A stretch of 32,221 nucleotides of DNA from Nitrospira sp. (GCA_016873495.1 VGXC01000032.1:1-32221); one strand, 5' to 3'. Positions 6,469 through 14,419 are shown, counted from the first letter of the stretch. Program-made: numbers and translations. Notes: a model not told the origin generated them from the letters alone.

Positions 6469-8088
6469 ATGCCCGACCCGGACGGCCCCCCAGTCGCAGC
6501 GGTTCCAGCCCAGGACGACAACCATATGGTGGTCCGAGCCGCCGGCTTGATCGGCGTCGCCACCCTCTCCAGCCGCATCCTCGGCTTTATCCGCGACATG
6601 GTCCTGGCCCGTCTGTTCGGCGCGACGCCGGCCGCCGACGCGTTTTTCGTCGCCTACCGGATTCCGAACCTGCTGCGCGAACTTTTTGCCGAAGGCTCCA
6701 TGTCCTCCGCCTTCATCCCGGTCTTTACCGAATACCACACCACACGGGAGCAGCGCGACGCCTGGGAGCTGGCCAGCGCGGTCTTCACGACGCTGCTGAC
6801 GATCCTGACCGGGATCACGCTGCTCGGCATCCTGGCCTCGCCCGCGATCGTGTGGCTGCTGGCGCCGGGGTTCCACCAGGACCCGTCCCGCCTGGCCATG
6901 ACGACGCTGCTTACGCAGATCATGTTTCCTTACCTCCTGTTCATCAGCCTGGCGGCCCTGGCTATGGGGGTGCTGAACTCGCTGCGCGCCTTCGCGGCGC
7001 CGGCCTTTTCCCCGGTGCTGTTCAACGTCTGCACGATCGCCGCCGCCTTGGTCCTCTCCCCGCTGCTGAGCGAGCCGATTTTAGGCGTGGCCCTCGGGGT
7101 GGTGGTCGGGGGCGCCGCGCAGTTCGTGATGCAGCTTCCGGGTCTCAAGCGGCGCGGATTTCTGTTCGGCTGGCGGTTCGAGCCGGGCCATCCCGGCGTC
7201 AAACGGATCGGCGCCTTGCTGGTGCCGTCGCTCCTGGGCATGTCGGTGACGCAAATCAACATCACAGTCAGCACGGTCCTGGCCTCGTTCTTCGCCGGCG
7301 CGCCGACCTATTTGTTTTACGGCATGCGGTTGATTCAGTTTCCGCTGGGCATCTTTGGCGTGGCCCTGGCCACGGCCATCCTGCCGACGCTCTCCCAGCA
7401 GGCGGCCCGGGGCTCGTTCGCCGAATTGCGCGACACGCTGGGTTTCGGCCTGCGCATGATCCTGTTCATCATTCTGCCGGCGATGGTGGGGCTGATCCTA
7501 TTGCGGCGGCCGATCGTCCACCTGTTTTTCGAGCACGGGACCTTCACCGCGGCGGACACGGCCGCAACGGCGACGGCGCTCTTGTGTTATGCCGTGGGCC
7601 TGTGGGCCTTCGCCGGGGTGCGGATCGTCGTGACGGCCTTCTACTCGATGCAGGATACGAAAACACCGGCCCTGGCGGCCGTGGCGGGAGTCGTCGGGAA
7701 CCTGGTCCTGTCGCTGCTGCTGATGGGGCCGCTGCAGCATGCGGGGCTGGCCCTGGCCACGGCCCTGGCCTCCATGCTGAACGGGGCCATCTTGGTGGCG
7801 GTCTTGAATCGGCGGCTGGGCGGAATCGACTGGGCCTCCGTGGGCCGGTCGGCCGGACGCAGTCTGATCGCGCTGGCGCCGGTGGTGCTGGCCTCCGCCT
7901 GGGTGGCAGGCGCGGCGGTCTGGACCCATCCGGGCGATTGGATCGCCAAGACGGTGATGCTGCTGGTGGGCGTCGGGTTGAGCGTGACCGGCTACTTCGG
8001 CGTCCATGCGCTGATGCGCTCGCCGGAGCTGGACGTCGTCTGGGGGATTATGAAGCGAAAGCTCGGGGGAGGATCGCATGGCCGCTAA
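6469..8088 (+). CDS. murJ: Lipid II flippase MurJ
   Basis: The 539-aa protein flips lipid-linked peptidoglycan precursor across the inner membrane. The N-terminal signature is clear: AAGLIGVATLSSRILGFIRD and VLARLFGATPAADAFFVAYR, then IPNLLRELFAEGSMSSAFIP (about 20-85). A series of about 14 hydrophobic helices runs to the C-terminus, typical of the MOP exporter fold. E. coli MurJ has 511 aa. The ATG at 6469 gives a 19-residue extension before the conserved MVVRAAG; the ATG at 6526 (520 aa, AGGA 10 nt upstream) is an alternative. The frame is open further upstream but that part is not MurJ-like. The last 11 nt overlap ogt. Confidence 0.95.
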   Translation: MPDPDGPPVAAVPAQDDNHMVVRAAGLIGVATLSSRILGFIRDMVLARLFGATPAADAFFVAYRIPNLLRELFAEGSMSSAFIPVFTEYHTTREQRDAWELASAVFTTLLTILTGITLLGILASPAIVWLLAPGFHQDPSRLAMTTLLTQIMFPYLLFISLAALAMGVLNSLRAFAAPAFSPVLFNVCTIAAALVLSPLLSEPILGVALGVVVGGAAQFVMQLPGLKRRGFLFGWRFEPGHPGVKRIGALLVPSLLGMSVTQINITVSTVLASFFAGAPTYLFYGMRLIQFPLGIFGVALATAILPTLSQQAARGSFAELRDTLGFGLRMILFIILPAMVGLILLRRPIVHLFFEHGTFTAADTAATATALLCYAVGLWAFAGVRIVVTAFYSMQDTKTPALAAVAGVVGNLVLSLLLMGPLQHAGLALATALASMLNGAILVAVLNRRLGGIDWASVGRSAGRSLIALAPVVLASAWVAGAAVWTHPGDWIAKTVMLLVGVGLSVTGYFGVHALMRSPELDVVWGIMKRKLGGGSHGR

Positions 8089-8644
8089 AAATCCGCGCTC
8101 CGCCGCCTCACGTTCCACGCCTCACGCGTCACGCATTTTTCGGACGAGCTGGGGCTGGATGGGCGTCGCCGTGTCTCCGCATGGCGTGGCGAGAATCGTC
8201 CTGCCGCAGATGTCGCGCGCGAGGGCCGAGCGGGAGCTGATACCGGAAGGCGTGAGAGGTCAGGCGTCAAGCGAAAGGAATATCAGGGATATCCTCGACG
8301 TGGCGCGCACTCAAATCCTGGAATTTCTGTCAGGCAGGCGGCGCGAACTGGACTGCCCGCTCGATCTGTCACAAGGCACGCCGTTTCAACGGAAAGTCTG
8401 GCGGGCGGCGCTGGCCATTCCCTACGGGCGGGTCCGGTCCTACAAGTGGATCGCGGTCCGGGTCGGAGGCACCCGTTATGCGCGGGCGGTAGGCCTGGCG
8501 TTGGGCGCGAATCCCGTGCCGATCCTGGTGCCCTGCCATCGCGTCGTGGCGCAAGACGGGTCGCTGGGCGGATTCTCCTGCGGCCTGCCCGCCAAGCGCC
8601 GACTCCTGACGCTGGAAGGCACGCTCTCACAACTCAAGAGCTGA
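8078..8644 (+). CDS. ogt: Methylated-DNA-protein-cysteine methyltransferase
   Basis: The 188-aa protein removes alkyl groups from O6-alkylguanine by transfer to its own cysteine. The catalytic part carries GTPFQRKVWRAALAIPYGRV, then RSYKWIA, the DNA-binding helix with its Arg finger (RYARAVGLALGANPVP), and the active-site PCHRV (Cys at about 153). The N-terminal domain is short (about 22-57, TSWGWMGVAVSPHGVARIVL). Residues 1-18 and about 58-66 are encoded by cacgcctcacgc-type repeat sequence (see the repeat entry), so the ends of that domain may be recent additions. The ATG overlaps the murJ stop by 11 nt and has GGGGAGGA 5 nt upstream, so translation is probably coupled. Confidence 0.93.
   Translation: MAAKNPRSAASRSTPHASRIFRTSWGWMGVAVSPHGVARIVLPQMSRARAERELIPEGVRGQASSERNIRDILDVARTQILEFLSGRRRELDCPLDLSQGTPFQRKVWRAALAIPYGRVRSYKWIAVRVGGTRYARAVGLALGANPVPILVPCHRVVAQDGSLGGFSCGLPAKRRLLTLEGTLSQLKS
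8106..8273. repeat. cacgcctcacgc-type repeat arms inside ogt
   Basis: The left arm (8106-8134) is built of tcacg, cacgc and ctcacgc words. The right arm (8249-8273) has the complementary words ggcgtgag and caggcgtcaag. The arms are in opposite orientation about 115 bp apart. The left arm encodes the Ogt N-terminus; the right arm encodes the linker before the catalytic domain. Similar words recur at 20196-20290 and 31625-32075. Confidence 0.5.
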
Positions 8645-8763
8645 TGGCCGATAGCCGATGGCAGGAGAAGGGAAGAGTTGTTGGATTATAGCCGGAGGAG
8701 TTGGCGATGGCGTTCTTAATTGCCGGCCATAAGCAATATGCCATCAGCCAAATGCTCTTAATC
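8641..8763. repeat. Intergenic inverted-repeat element, gatggc/cataagc family (copy 1)
   Basis: The left arm (8641-8670) reads ctgatggccgatagccgatgg and continues to ggagaag. The right arm (8725-8757) contains ggccataagcaatatgcc and atcagccaaatgctc. The arms are related to the two arms of the element at 26911-27048, where they occur in swapped order and orientation. The element fills the whole gap between ogt and dtd. Confidence 0.6.
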
Positions 8764-8765
8764 CC

Positions 8766-9230
8766 ATGAAAGCCGTCATCCAGCGCGTGTCGCGCGCGAC
8801 GGTGCGGGTGGAGGGAACGACGGTCGGGGAGATCGGCGTCGGGTTGCTTGTGCTCCTCGGTGTGGCCCAGGGCGACAGTGAGGACGATGTCCGGTACATG
8901 GTCGAGAAACTCTCCACGCTCCGCATCTTCAGCGACCAGGCGGGCAAGATGAACCTGGCGGTGAGCGAGGCCGGCGGTCAGCTGCTGGTCGTCTCGCAGT
9001 TCACGTTGCTGGGCGACACGGCCAAGGGCCGCCGTCCCGGTTTCGATCAGGCCGCCCCGCCGGAGACGGCCCGATCCCTCTACGAGCACGTGGTCAACGG
9101 GCTCAAGCTCCTGGGGCTCCACGTCGCGACCGGCCGTTTCGGCGCCCATATGGAAGTCGAGCTCGTCAATGACGGGCCGGTGACCTTGATCGTGGACAGC
9201 GGCAAGGGCCGCTCGCCCGAATCGGGCTAG
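8766..9230 (+). CDS. dtd: D-aminoacyl-tRNA deacylase
   Basis: The 154-aa enzyme hydrolyses D-amino acids wrongly attached to tRNA, a proofreading step in the cytoplasm. It starts MKAVIQRVSRATVRVEG as usual. It has the two family motifs that build the active site across the dimer: SQFTLLGD (about 79-86) and NDGPVT (about 137-142). The length is close to the E. coli protein (145 aa). The ATG directly follows an intergenic repeat and has no Shine-Dalgarno sequence. Confidence 0.96.
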   Translation: MKAVIQRVSRATVRVEGTTVGEIGVGLLVLLGVAQGDSEDDVRYMVEKLSTLRIFSDQAGKMNLAVSEAGGQLLVVSQFTLLGDTAKGRRPGFDQAAPPETARSLYEHVVNGLKLLGLHVATGRFGAHMEVELVNDGPVTLIVDSGKGRSPESG

Positions 9231-9370
9231 CCCTCATGAACAATGCGGGCTAAAGTCTTCGCTCGGTCTGCCGATACAGGAGACAGGCAGGGCAGTCGGG
9301 CTTGGAACCGATCGAATCGCTTGCGGACGACAAAGGAGCTTGGTATAGAAGGGACAGTCGGGAGGTGGCC

Positions 9371-9937
9371 ATGGCGACGTGCATACCTGAGCATCACCCG
9401 TTGCGCCGGCTCTTCGGCGCCTTGACCGAGAAGAGCTTTACCGAGCACCTCGGCTGGCCCGACCTGAACGTCACGGACTACGTCTCCAACCTCCTCGTCG
9501 AATTTACCCACATGGACTGCCTGTACAAGGTCCGCAATCAGCAGGGGGAGCAAGTCGAGGCGGTGGTGGAGCTTCTGTATGAATCCGAAGTGCTGCAAGG
9601 GGCCCAGTCCCTCGAGCAGGAACGAGATGTCCACCGCCATATCGGCGATTTCACCCTCTTCATGGCCGGGATTTTTCCTGAGTACCTGCGCCGACTGAAG
9701 ACCGCCGGGCTGATCTATCACAAAGACTTCCTCGTGGACTATGTGAAGACCGGGAAGCGCTCCTATGGCATCGTGGCGCAGCTGGAGGACCGACCCGATG
9801 CGGACGGCCCCCCCTTGTACCGGAAGCTCTCAGAGAACTTCGAGCTCTGCGTGACCGGTCTGGGCTTCGTCCGCAGCGACCTCGACCGGATGCAGGACCC
9901 CGCCTACCGCACGGCGAAAAACATCCTGTTGAATTGA
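9371..9937 (+). CDS. Conserved-looking protein of unknown function
   Basis: I do not recognise this 188-aa soluble protein. It has no signal peptide or membrane helix and is rich in charged and aromatic residues. Clear segments are FTEHLGWPDLNVTDYVSNLL (about 22-41), VEFTHMDCLYKVRN (about 42-55), and LSENFELCVTGLGFVRSDL near the end. The ATG at 9371 follows GGGAGG by 5 nt, so translation is convincing. Codon use matches the neighbours. The stop overlaps a TTG that probably starts the next gene. Possible roles cannot be deduced from the sequence. Confidence 0.75.
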   Translation: MATCIPEHHPLRRLFGALTEKSFTEHLGWPDLNVTDYVSNLLVEFTHMDCLYKVRNQQGEQVEAVVELLYESEVLQGAQSLEQERDVHRHIGDFTLFMAGIFPEYLRRLKTAGLIYHKDFLVDYVKTGKRSYGIVAQLEDRPDADGPPLYRKLSENFELCVTGLGFVRSDLDRMQDPAYRTAKNILLN

Positions 9938-10893
9938 AACCACATCGAGCCCCCCGATCCCCTCTCATCCTGATTCACGGCGGCGCCGGGACCCGTCCGA
10001 TGACGGGCCTGCAACGGGCCTGCCTCATCGACGCGTTGCGCGCCGGCTACGGGCGGCTCCGCGAGGGCGCCCCGGCGCTCGACGCAGTGGAGGCGGCGAT
10101 CCGCCTGCTGGAAGCCTCAGGGCTCTTCAATGCCGGGATCGGCGCCCGCTTACAGCTGGACGGGACCCGCCGCATGGATGCCTCGCTTATGGAAGGGGCC
10201 GGTCTCAGGGCGGGAGCCGTCGCCGGAATCGAGCAGATACGCCACCCCATCACCGCCGCCCGGCTGGTGATGGAGCAGACGGAGCATGTCCTTTTGGCCG
10301 GCCCCCCCGCCACCAGACTGGCCTTACACTTCAAGCTGGCGCGACAGGCCCGTCCCTCTCCCGAACAACGCAGGGCACTGCAGACGGACATTCGAATGAT
10401 CGGGAAACAGACGTCCCCAGCCGGCACGTTGCGTCTGTTCAACGTCCTAGCTCGACGTCGGAAGGCCGGGTTGGAAACGGTGGGAGCGGTGGCGCTCGAT
10501 CGGGCCGGGACAGTCGCAGCCGGCGCGTCCACCGGCGGTATCACACTCATGTTGCCCGGGCGCGTGGGCGACACGCCCTTGATCGGTTGCGGCTGTTATG
10601 CGGACAACGGAGCGGGGGCCGTCTCCATGACCGGCGTCGGCGAGGGCATCATCCGCCTGGCCATGGCCAAGACGATCGTCGACCGGATGGCCTCCGGCGC
10701 CACGCCGGTTGCGTCGGTCCGCTGGGTGTTGAGGCTGCTCGGTTCCCGCATTCGGGGGCAGGCCGGGGCGTTGGTTCTTGCCCCCAACGGAAAATTCGCG
10801 ATTCGGCACAACACGCCCCACATGATCGCCGGCTCTTGGGATGGGCGTGGAGAGCCGGTGGTTCAAGACCGCTTCGGACTAGGTTCAGGCTAA
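9934..10893 (+). CDS. Isoaspartyl peptidase/L-asparaginase-like Ntn hydrolase
   Basis: The 319-aa protein belongs to the family that autocleaves into two subunits and removes isoaspartyl residues or hydrolyses asparagine. The family start LILIHGGAGT (about 12-21), SGLFNAGIGARLQLDG (about 63-78) and RMDASLMEG are present. The nucleophile region is ETVGAVALDRAGTVAAGAST followed by GG. The nucleophile should be Thr182, but the residue before it is Glu; Gly (GTVGAVALD) is usual in isoaspartyl peptidases. The second half, GDTPLIGCGCYADNGAGAVS, supplies the substrate pocket. The start is a TTG at 9934 overlapping the previous stop (TTGA), so translation is probably coupled. The last codons lie in an intergenic repeat. 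Confidence 0.88.
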   Translation: MKPHRAPRSPLILIHGGAGTRPMTGLQRACLIDALRAGYGRLREGAPALDAVEAAIRLLEASGLFNAGIGARLQLDGTRRMDASLMEGAGLRAGAVAGIEQIRHPITAARLVMEQTEHVLLAGPPATRLALHFKLARQARPSPEQRRALQTDIRMIGKQTSPAGTLRLFNVLARRRKAGLETVGAVALDRAGTVAAGASTGGITLMLPGRVGDTPLIGCGCYADNGAGAVSMTGVGEGIIRLAMAKTIVDRMASGATPVASVRWVLRLLGSRIRGQAGALVLAPNGKFAIRHNTPHMIAGSWDGRGEPVVQDRFGLGSG

Positions 10894-10949
10894 GGTTGAG
10901 GTTGAGAGGTGCACTCCGGTATTCTAAACCTGAACCGCAACCTTGACCT
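10881..10949. repeat. aaggttgaggttcagg-type inverted repeat
   Basis: taaggttgaggttgag (10891-10906) and ctgaaccgcaaccttg (10930-10945) are complementary at 13 of 16 positions. They are surrounded by more words of the same kind (ggttcagg, gacctgg). The element covers the last codons of the Ntn hydrolase and the gap before the VOC gene. It could fold in RNA and act as a 3' end. Confidence 0.55.
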
Positions 10950-10963
10950 GGGCGGCGAATGAA

Positions 10964-11401
10964 ATGAGCCGAGCTATCTTCCATCTCGCCTTTCCGGTCA
11001 CGGACCTCGCCGCCGCGAAGACATTCTACGTGGACGGGCTCGGTTGCACGCTCGGCCGCGAAACGGACTCCGCGGTCATCCTGGGTTTGGCCGGCAACCA
11101 GATCGTGGCGCATCTCACGAAAGAGCCCTCGACCCAGAAGGGCATATACCCGTGCCATTTCGGATTGGTGTTCACGAACGAGAAGGACTGGCAGGCGCTG
11201 GCGGACCGGGCCAAAGCGAAGGGTCTGACATTTTATCAGGAGCCGCGCAGACGCTACGAAGGCAAGCTGACGGAGCATCGGACGTTCTTCCTGGAAGATC
11301 CCTCCCGCAACCGGCTCGAATTCAAGTGGTACCGATACGAGTCCGCCATCTTCGGCGAGCAGGATTCCACAGAGGTCGGCGACCTCACGGAACCCCGCTA
11401 G
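10964..11401 (+). CDS. VOC superfamily (glyoxalase-fold) protein
   Basis: The protein has 145 aa with two beta-alpha-beta-beta-beta modules: AIFHLAFPVTDLAAAKTFYV (about 4-23) and YPCHFGLVFTNEKDWQALAD (about 62-81), then FFLEDPSRNRLEFKWY (about 110-125). His7, His65 and Glu121 could be metal ligands, as in glyoxalase and dioxygenase-type VOC proteins. The substrate cannot be told. Close relatives are usually annotated as VOC family proteins or extradiol dioxygenases. The ATG at 10964 is taken because the conserved domain begins at once; a TTG 21 nt upstream lies in a repeat. It ends 16 nt before the convergent mtgA stop. Confidence 0.85.
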   Translation: MSRAIFHLAFPVTDLAAAKTFYVDGLGCTLGRETDSAVILGLAGNQIVAHLTKEPSTQKGIYPCHFGLVFTNEKDWQALADRAKAKGLTFYQEPRRRYEGKLTEHRTFFLEDPSRNRLEFKWYRYESAIFGEQDSTEVGDLTEPR

Positions 11402-11417
11402 CGATGGCCCTGCTTCC

Positions 11418-12125
11418 TCAATTCATCCATCTCAGAATGTGTGCCCGGCGATAGGCGAGGTAGGGGGTCACCTTCAACGGGTCGTGGCGGCGCGGCGAGG
11501 GCAGGATCGCCGCCAGCAAGGCCGCCTCCTCCGCCGTCAGTTTGGCCGCCGGCTTGCCGAAGTGGTGCTGCGCCGCCGCCTCCGCGCCATAGACGCCCTG
11601 TCCCCATTCGGCGACGTTCAAATAGATTTCCAAGATCCGCTTCTTGGTCAGATGGTGTTCCAATGAGCGCGCGATCAGCGCCTCGCGGACTTTGCGCAAG
11701 AGGTTTTTTTCGGAGGAGAGGTAGAGGTTCTTGGCCAGTTGTTGGGTGATGGTGCTTCCGCCGCGAGCGAGTGTGCCTGATTTGATGTTGCGGACAGTCG
11801 CGTCCTGGATGGCACCCCAGTCGAATCCTTCGTGCTGGAAGAACGAGGCATCTTCGGACACGATGACCGCCTTCTGCAAATGGGGCGAGATGCGGGACAG
11901 GGGCATCCAGGTCCAGCGGGGCGCGACGGGCCGGTCCTGCCGCCGCGCCTCGGCGATGCGGGCCTCGATCAGGGCGGTCGTGGTTGGATTGACCTTGCTC
12001 AGAGCGGGAATGTCGGGAAAGGTGAGCCACCACCAGCCGGCGGTCCCGCCCAGCGCCAGCGCCGCGAGCAGCAGCGATCGAAGCAGAAATCGCGAGAGCC
12101 AGCGGCGCAGATTTGACTTACGCAT
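11418..12125 (-). CDS. mtgA: Monofunctional peptidoglycan transglycosylase
   Basis: The 235-aa protein polymerises lipid II into glycan strands at the inner membrane. It has one N-terminal membrane helix (about 12-36). The GT51 domain follows with EDASFFQHEGFDWGAI (catalytic Glu at about 91), RGGSTITQQLAKNLYLS, KKRILEIYLNVAEWG and AALLAAILPSPRRHDP. There is no transpeptidase domain, and the length matches MtgA (242 aa in E. coli). The ATG at 12125 is preferred; a TTG 18 nt upstream is possible. No Shine-Dalgarno sequence is seen, but a -10-like hexamer lies 6 nt before the ATG. Confidence 0.94.
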   Translation of the reverse strand: MRKSNLRRWLSRFLLRSLLLAALALGGTAGWWWLTFPDIPALSKVNPTTTALIEARIAEARRQDRPVAPRWTWMPLSRISPHLQKAVIVSEDASFFQHEGFDWGAIQDATVRNIKSGTLARGGSTITQQLAKNLYLSSEKNLLRKVREALIARSLEHHLTKKRILEIYLNVAEWGQGVYGAEAAAQHHFGKPAAKLTAEEAALLAAILPSPRRHDPLKVTPYLAYRRAHILRWMN

Positions 12126-12131
12126 GGGCGG

Positions 12132-12137
12132 ATGATA
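12132..12137 (-). promoter_or_regulatory. -10-like hexamer 6 nt before mtgA
   Basis: On the minus strand TATCAT (five of six to consensus) ends 6 nt before the mtgA ATG. No good -35 is seen. With no ribosome binding site present, it would fit a leaderless mRNA. Confidence 0.3.
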
Positions 12138-12154
12138 CAGCAAACGCTGTGCAA

Positions 12155-12343
12155 CAGGATGTTGAAAAAGGCCTCCAGCTTTGTTCTCGGTCGCTTATCC
12201 CCCTCAACGTATGGCAGAACTGGAGGCAAAGTACCTCTCCGCTCGCATGTGATCGAAGCGAGCGGTTCAAGCGAAGCTTGGTATGTACCTCCTCGGGGGC
12301 CTCACTCCCTGCGGCCGCGCTGGCCGACCTTTTTGAACATCCT
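12155..12343. repeat. Inverted-repeat element, tgttgaaaaag family (copy 1)
   Basis: The element is about 189 bp with terminal inverted repeats. aggatgttgaaaaagg (12156-12171) matches the reverse complement of cctttttgaacatcct (12328-12343) at 15 of 16 positions. Its inner parts (ccagctttgttctcg near the left end, ctgcggccgcgctgg near the right) recur in the copy at 16519-16716. There is no open frame inside. It lies between the divergent mtgA and engB genes. Confidence 0.72.
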
Positions 12344-12378
12344 AAGCGGTTTTCAAAAGCTCTTTCGGAGGGCCCGGC

Positions 12379-12990
12379 GTGAAAATATTATCCGCGGAAT
12401 TCCTGCGAAGCTGCGTCGGGCCCGATGATTATCCCAAGGATCGAACGCCCGAGATTGCCTTCGTCGGACGGTCGAACGTGGGCAAGTCGTCCCTGATCAA
12501 CTCCCTGCTCAACCGCAAAAAGCTGGTGAAGGTGAGCCGGACGCCGGGGAAAACCCGCGCCGTGAACTTCTTCCGCGTGGCCACGGCCGACCCCCGGCTG
12601 AAGAGTTTTTACCTGGTGGACCTGCCGGGCTACGGGTACGCGAAAGCCTCCAAATCGGTGATCGCGGAGTGGGGGCCGATGATCGAACACTACCTCACGG
12701 CCCGGCCGGAACTCCGCGCCGTGTTTTTGCTCCTGGATGCGCGGGGCACCGAGGACCACGACGTTTCTACCTACGCCTGGCTCTGCGACCACGTGCAACG
12801 GCCGGTGCTGGTGCTGACGAAGAGCGACAAGCTGTCGCGCAGCGAGCGGGGCGCCAGCCTGGCGGCCGTCCGCGAAGCCTTCCGGTTGTCGGAGGCGGAT
12901 CGGTGCGTGCCCTATTCCTCGGTCACGCACGAAGGGCGGGACGAACTCTGGCAGGCGATCCGGGGCGCCATAGCTAGGAGTGAGGAGTAA
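12379..12990 (+). CDS. engB: Ribosome biogenesis GTP-binding protein EngB/YihA
   Basis: The 203-aa GTPase is needed for 50S ribosome assembly. GTPase motifs in order: G1 GRSNVGKSS (about 30-38), G2 region TPGKTRAVNFF, G3 DLPGYGYA (about 82-89), G4 TKSDK (about 152-156) and the G5 region SSVTHEGRDELW. The circular length and motif spacing match EngB. The start is GTG at 12379, supported by GGAGG 7 nt upstream; the frame begins with the typical short helix KILSAEFLRSC. Confidence 0.95.
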   Translation: MKILSAEFLRSCVGPDDYPKDRTPEIAFVGRSNVGKSSLINSLLNRKKLVKVSRTPGKTRAVNFFRVATADPRLKSFYLVDLPGYGYAKASKSVIAEWGPMIEHYLTARPELRAVFLLLDARGTEDHDVSTYAWLCDHVQRPVLVLTKSDKLSRSERGASLAAVREAFRLSEADRCVPYSSVTHEGRDELWQAIRGAIARSEE

Positions 12991-13006
12991 AGGAAAAGAG
13001 GCTCTT

Positions 13007-14419
13007 ATGACAATTCGACCGCCAAGAATTCGGCTTATAACGTTCTCGGTCCTTTTTGTCGCAACCCTCTCAAGTTGCGCTGGCACGCCCACTATTAGCA
13101 ATACAGTGCAAGTTAAACATATTGGAAATGAGGTGAAGAACCCAACTGCCACCAATTCTAAACTGGTGGGAGGTGGAGGAAAGGACTGGGCGCGGACGGT
13201 GATCTGTAAGAAAGACGGGTCCTGCGCCATATTCGGATATGGGATCAAGAGTTGGGGCGAGAGTACCGATTATTTTGCGGCCATGGAATCTCCTGCACAA
13301 CAATTGCTGTGGGCTCGATCATATGGAGGCACTAATAAGGACGTCCTGTCTACCGCTACCACATCGCCCAATGGTGGGTATCTTTTGATAGGAACTAGCG
13401 AAAGCCTATTCTTTACAGCAATGAAAGTGATTGGCCCTAACCGCCCTCCCCGTCCCTTTGTTCTAAACATAGATGCGGCGGGAAATCCGCTCTGGGCGGA
13501 GACTGTTGATTCTGACGTTCAGGAGTTTTTAGGGGTGAGAGCCACTCGGGACGGCAATTACATCTTGGCGGGTTTTACTTTTTCTGAAGAATCAGCATCG
13601 GGAAAGGGGCGCGGCATCGCTATCACGAAGATTTCTCCTGAGGGCGAAGTGATCTGGGCGTATCGCTACGACATAGGGTTCACGGCTTATGGTCGAGATA
13701 TTGCCATCGATCAAGACGGTAGTCTCACGGTTTTGGGAGGTCTCAAACGGGACAAGGATGTGAAGCAGGAGATTCTCTTGCTTAAACTGACTAAGGATGG
13801 CGATATAATTTCTGCCCAATCCTACGCCGGCGAAACACACTTGATCCCTCATTGTTTGTCCCTTGACGAAGGGCGCGGATTCAGTTTCGCAGGGGCTTCA
13901 AAGAGCACTGAAGGAAAGACGGATAGCATCTGGTTCAGAGGAGCAGCAGACGGATCGCTGACCACGTCAGTGATCTATGAAGGACCGCAAGGAAGTCAAA
14001 TCTTCTCATCGAATCAAGGATTTGATAATGATTGGGTTCTGGCAGGCCGAATTGGTGATGGCAAGAAAGCACTGGCCGATGGATTTGCCATGCTGGTGAC
14101 CTCCAACGGAAACGTAAAAGCGTTCCTTGCAATAAGCGGGGAAGGCAACGACGAGGTAATGTCCGTCTCACGGCTTTCCGCAGGAAAATATCGGCTCTTT
14201 GGTGATACCGAGAATTTTCAAGCCAAAGACATGGATATGTTTGAGATCGATTGGGTGCCCGACACCGCTACGGTTCAGTCAACATTCTCACAGGGAACAC
14301 TCAAGGTGGTAGTGAGTGGGGCAGAAGTCAGTCGGAAGGCAATGACACCGACGATTCGTCACGTTGGAGCGTCACTTCTTGAAGTGCGAACGCTAATGAT
14401 CAATCAAGCAATGCCTTAA
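13007..14419 (+). CDS. Lipoprotein with beta-propeller-like repeats, unknown function
   Basis: The 470-aa protein has a lipoprotein signal peptide with lipobox LSSC (Cys at about 24). The rest carries repeats of about 50-60 residues of the form D-x-x-G-x-x-x-W-(A)-x-x-Y, for example NPLWAETVDSDVQEFLGVRA, EVIWAYRYDIGFTAYGRDIA and DGDIISAQSYAGETHLIPHC. These resemble PQQ/delta-60-like blades of extracellular beta-propellers, so binding of a ligand or partner at the outer membrane is likely; no enzyme motif is seen. The ATG has GAGG 5 nt upstream. Base composition is strikingly lower in GC than both neighbours and codons ending in A or T are common, suggesting horizontal acquisition. It starts 16 nt after engB. 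Confidence 0.78.
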   Translation: MTIRPPRIRLITFSVLFVATLSSCAGTPTISNTVQVKHIGNEVKNPTATNSKLVGGGGKDWARTVICKKDGSCAIFGYGIKSWGESTDYFAAMESPAQQLLWARSYGGTNKDVLSTATTSPNGGYLLIGTSESLFFTAMKVIGPNRPPRPFVLNIDAAGNPLWAETVDSDVQEFLGVRATRDGNYILAGFTFSEESASGKGRGIAITKISPEGEVIWAYRYDIGFTAYGRDIAIDQDGSLTVLGGLKRDKDVKQEILLLKLTKDGDIISAQSYAGETHLIPHCLSLDEGRGFSFAGASKSTEGKTDSIWFRGAADGSLTTSVIYEGPQGSQIFSSNQGFDNDWVLAGRIGDGKKALADGFAMLVTSNGNVKAFLAISGEGNDEVMSVSRLSAGKYRLFGDTENFQAKDMDMFEIDWVPDTATVQSTFSQGTLKVVVSGAEVSRKAMTPTIRHVGASLLEVRTLMINQAMP

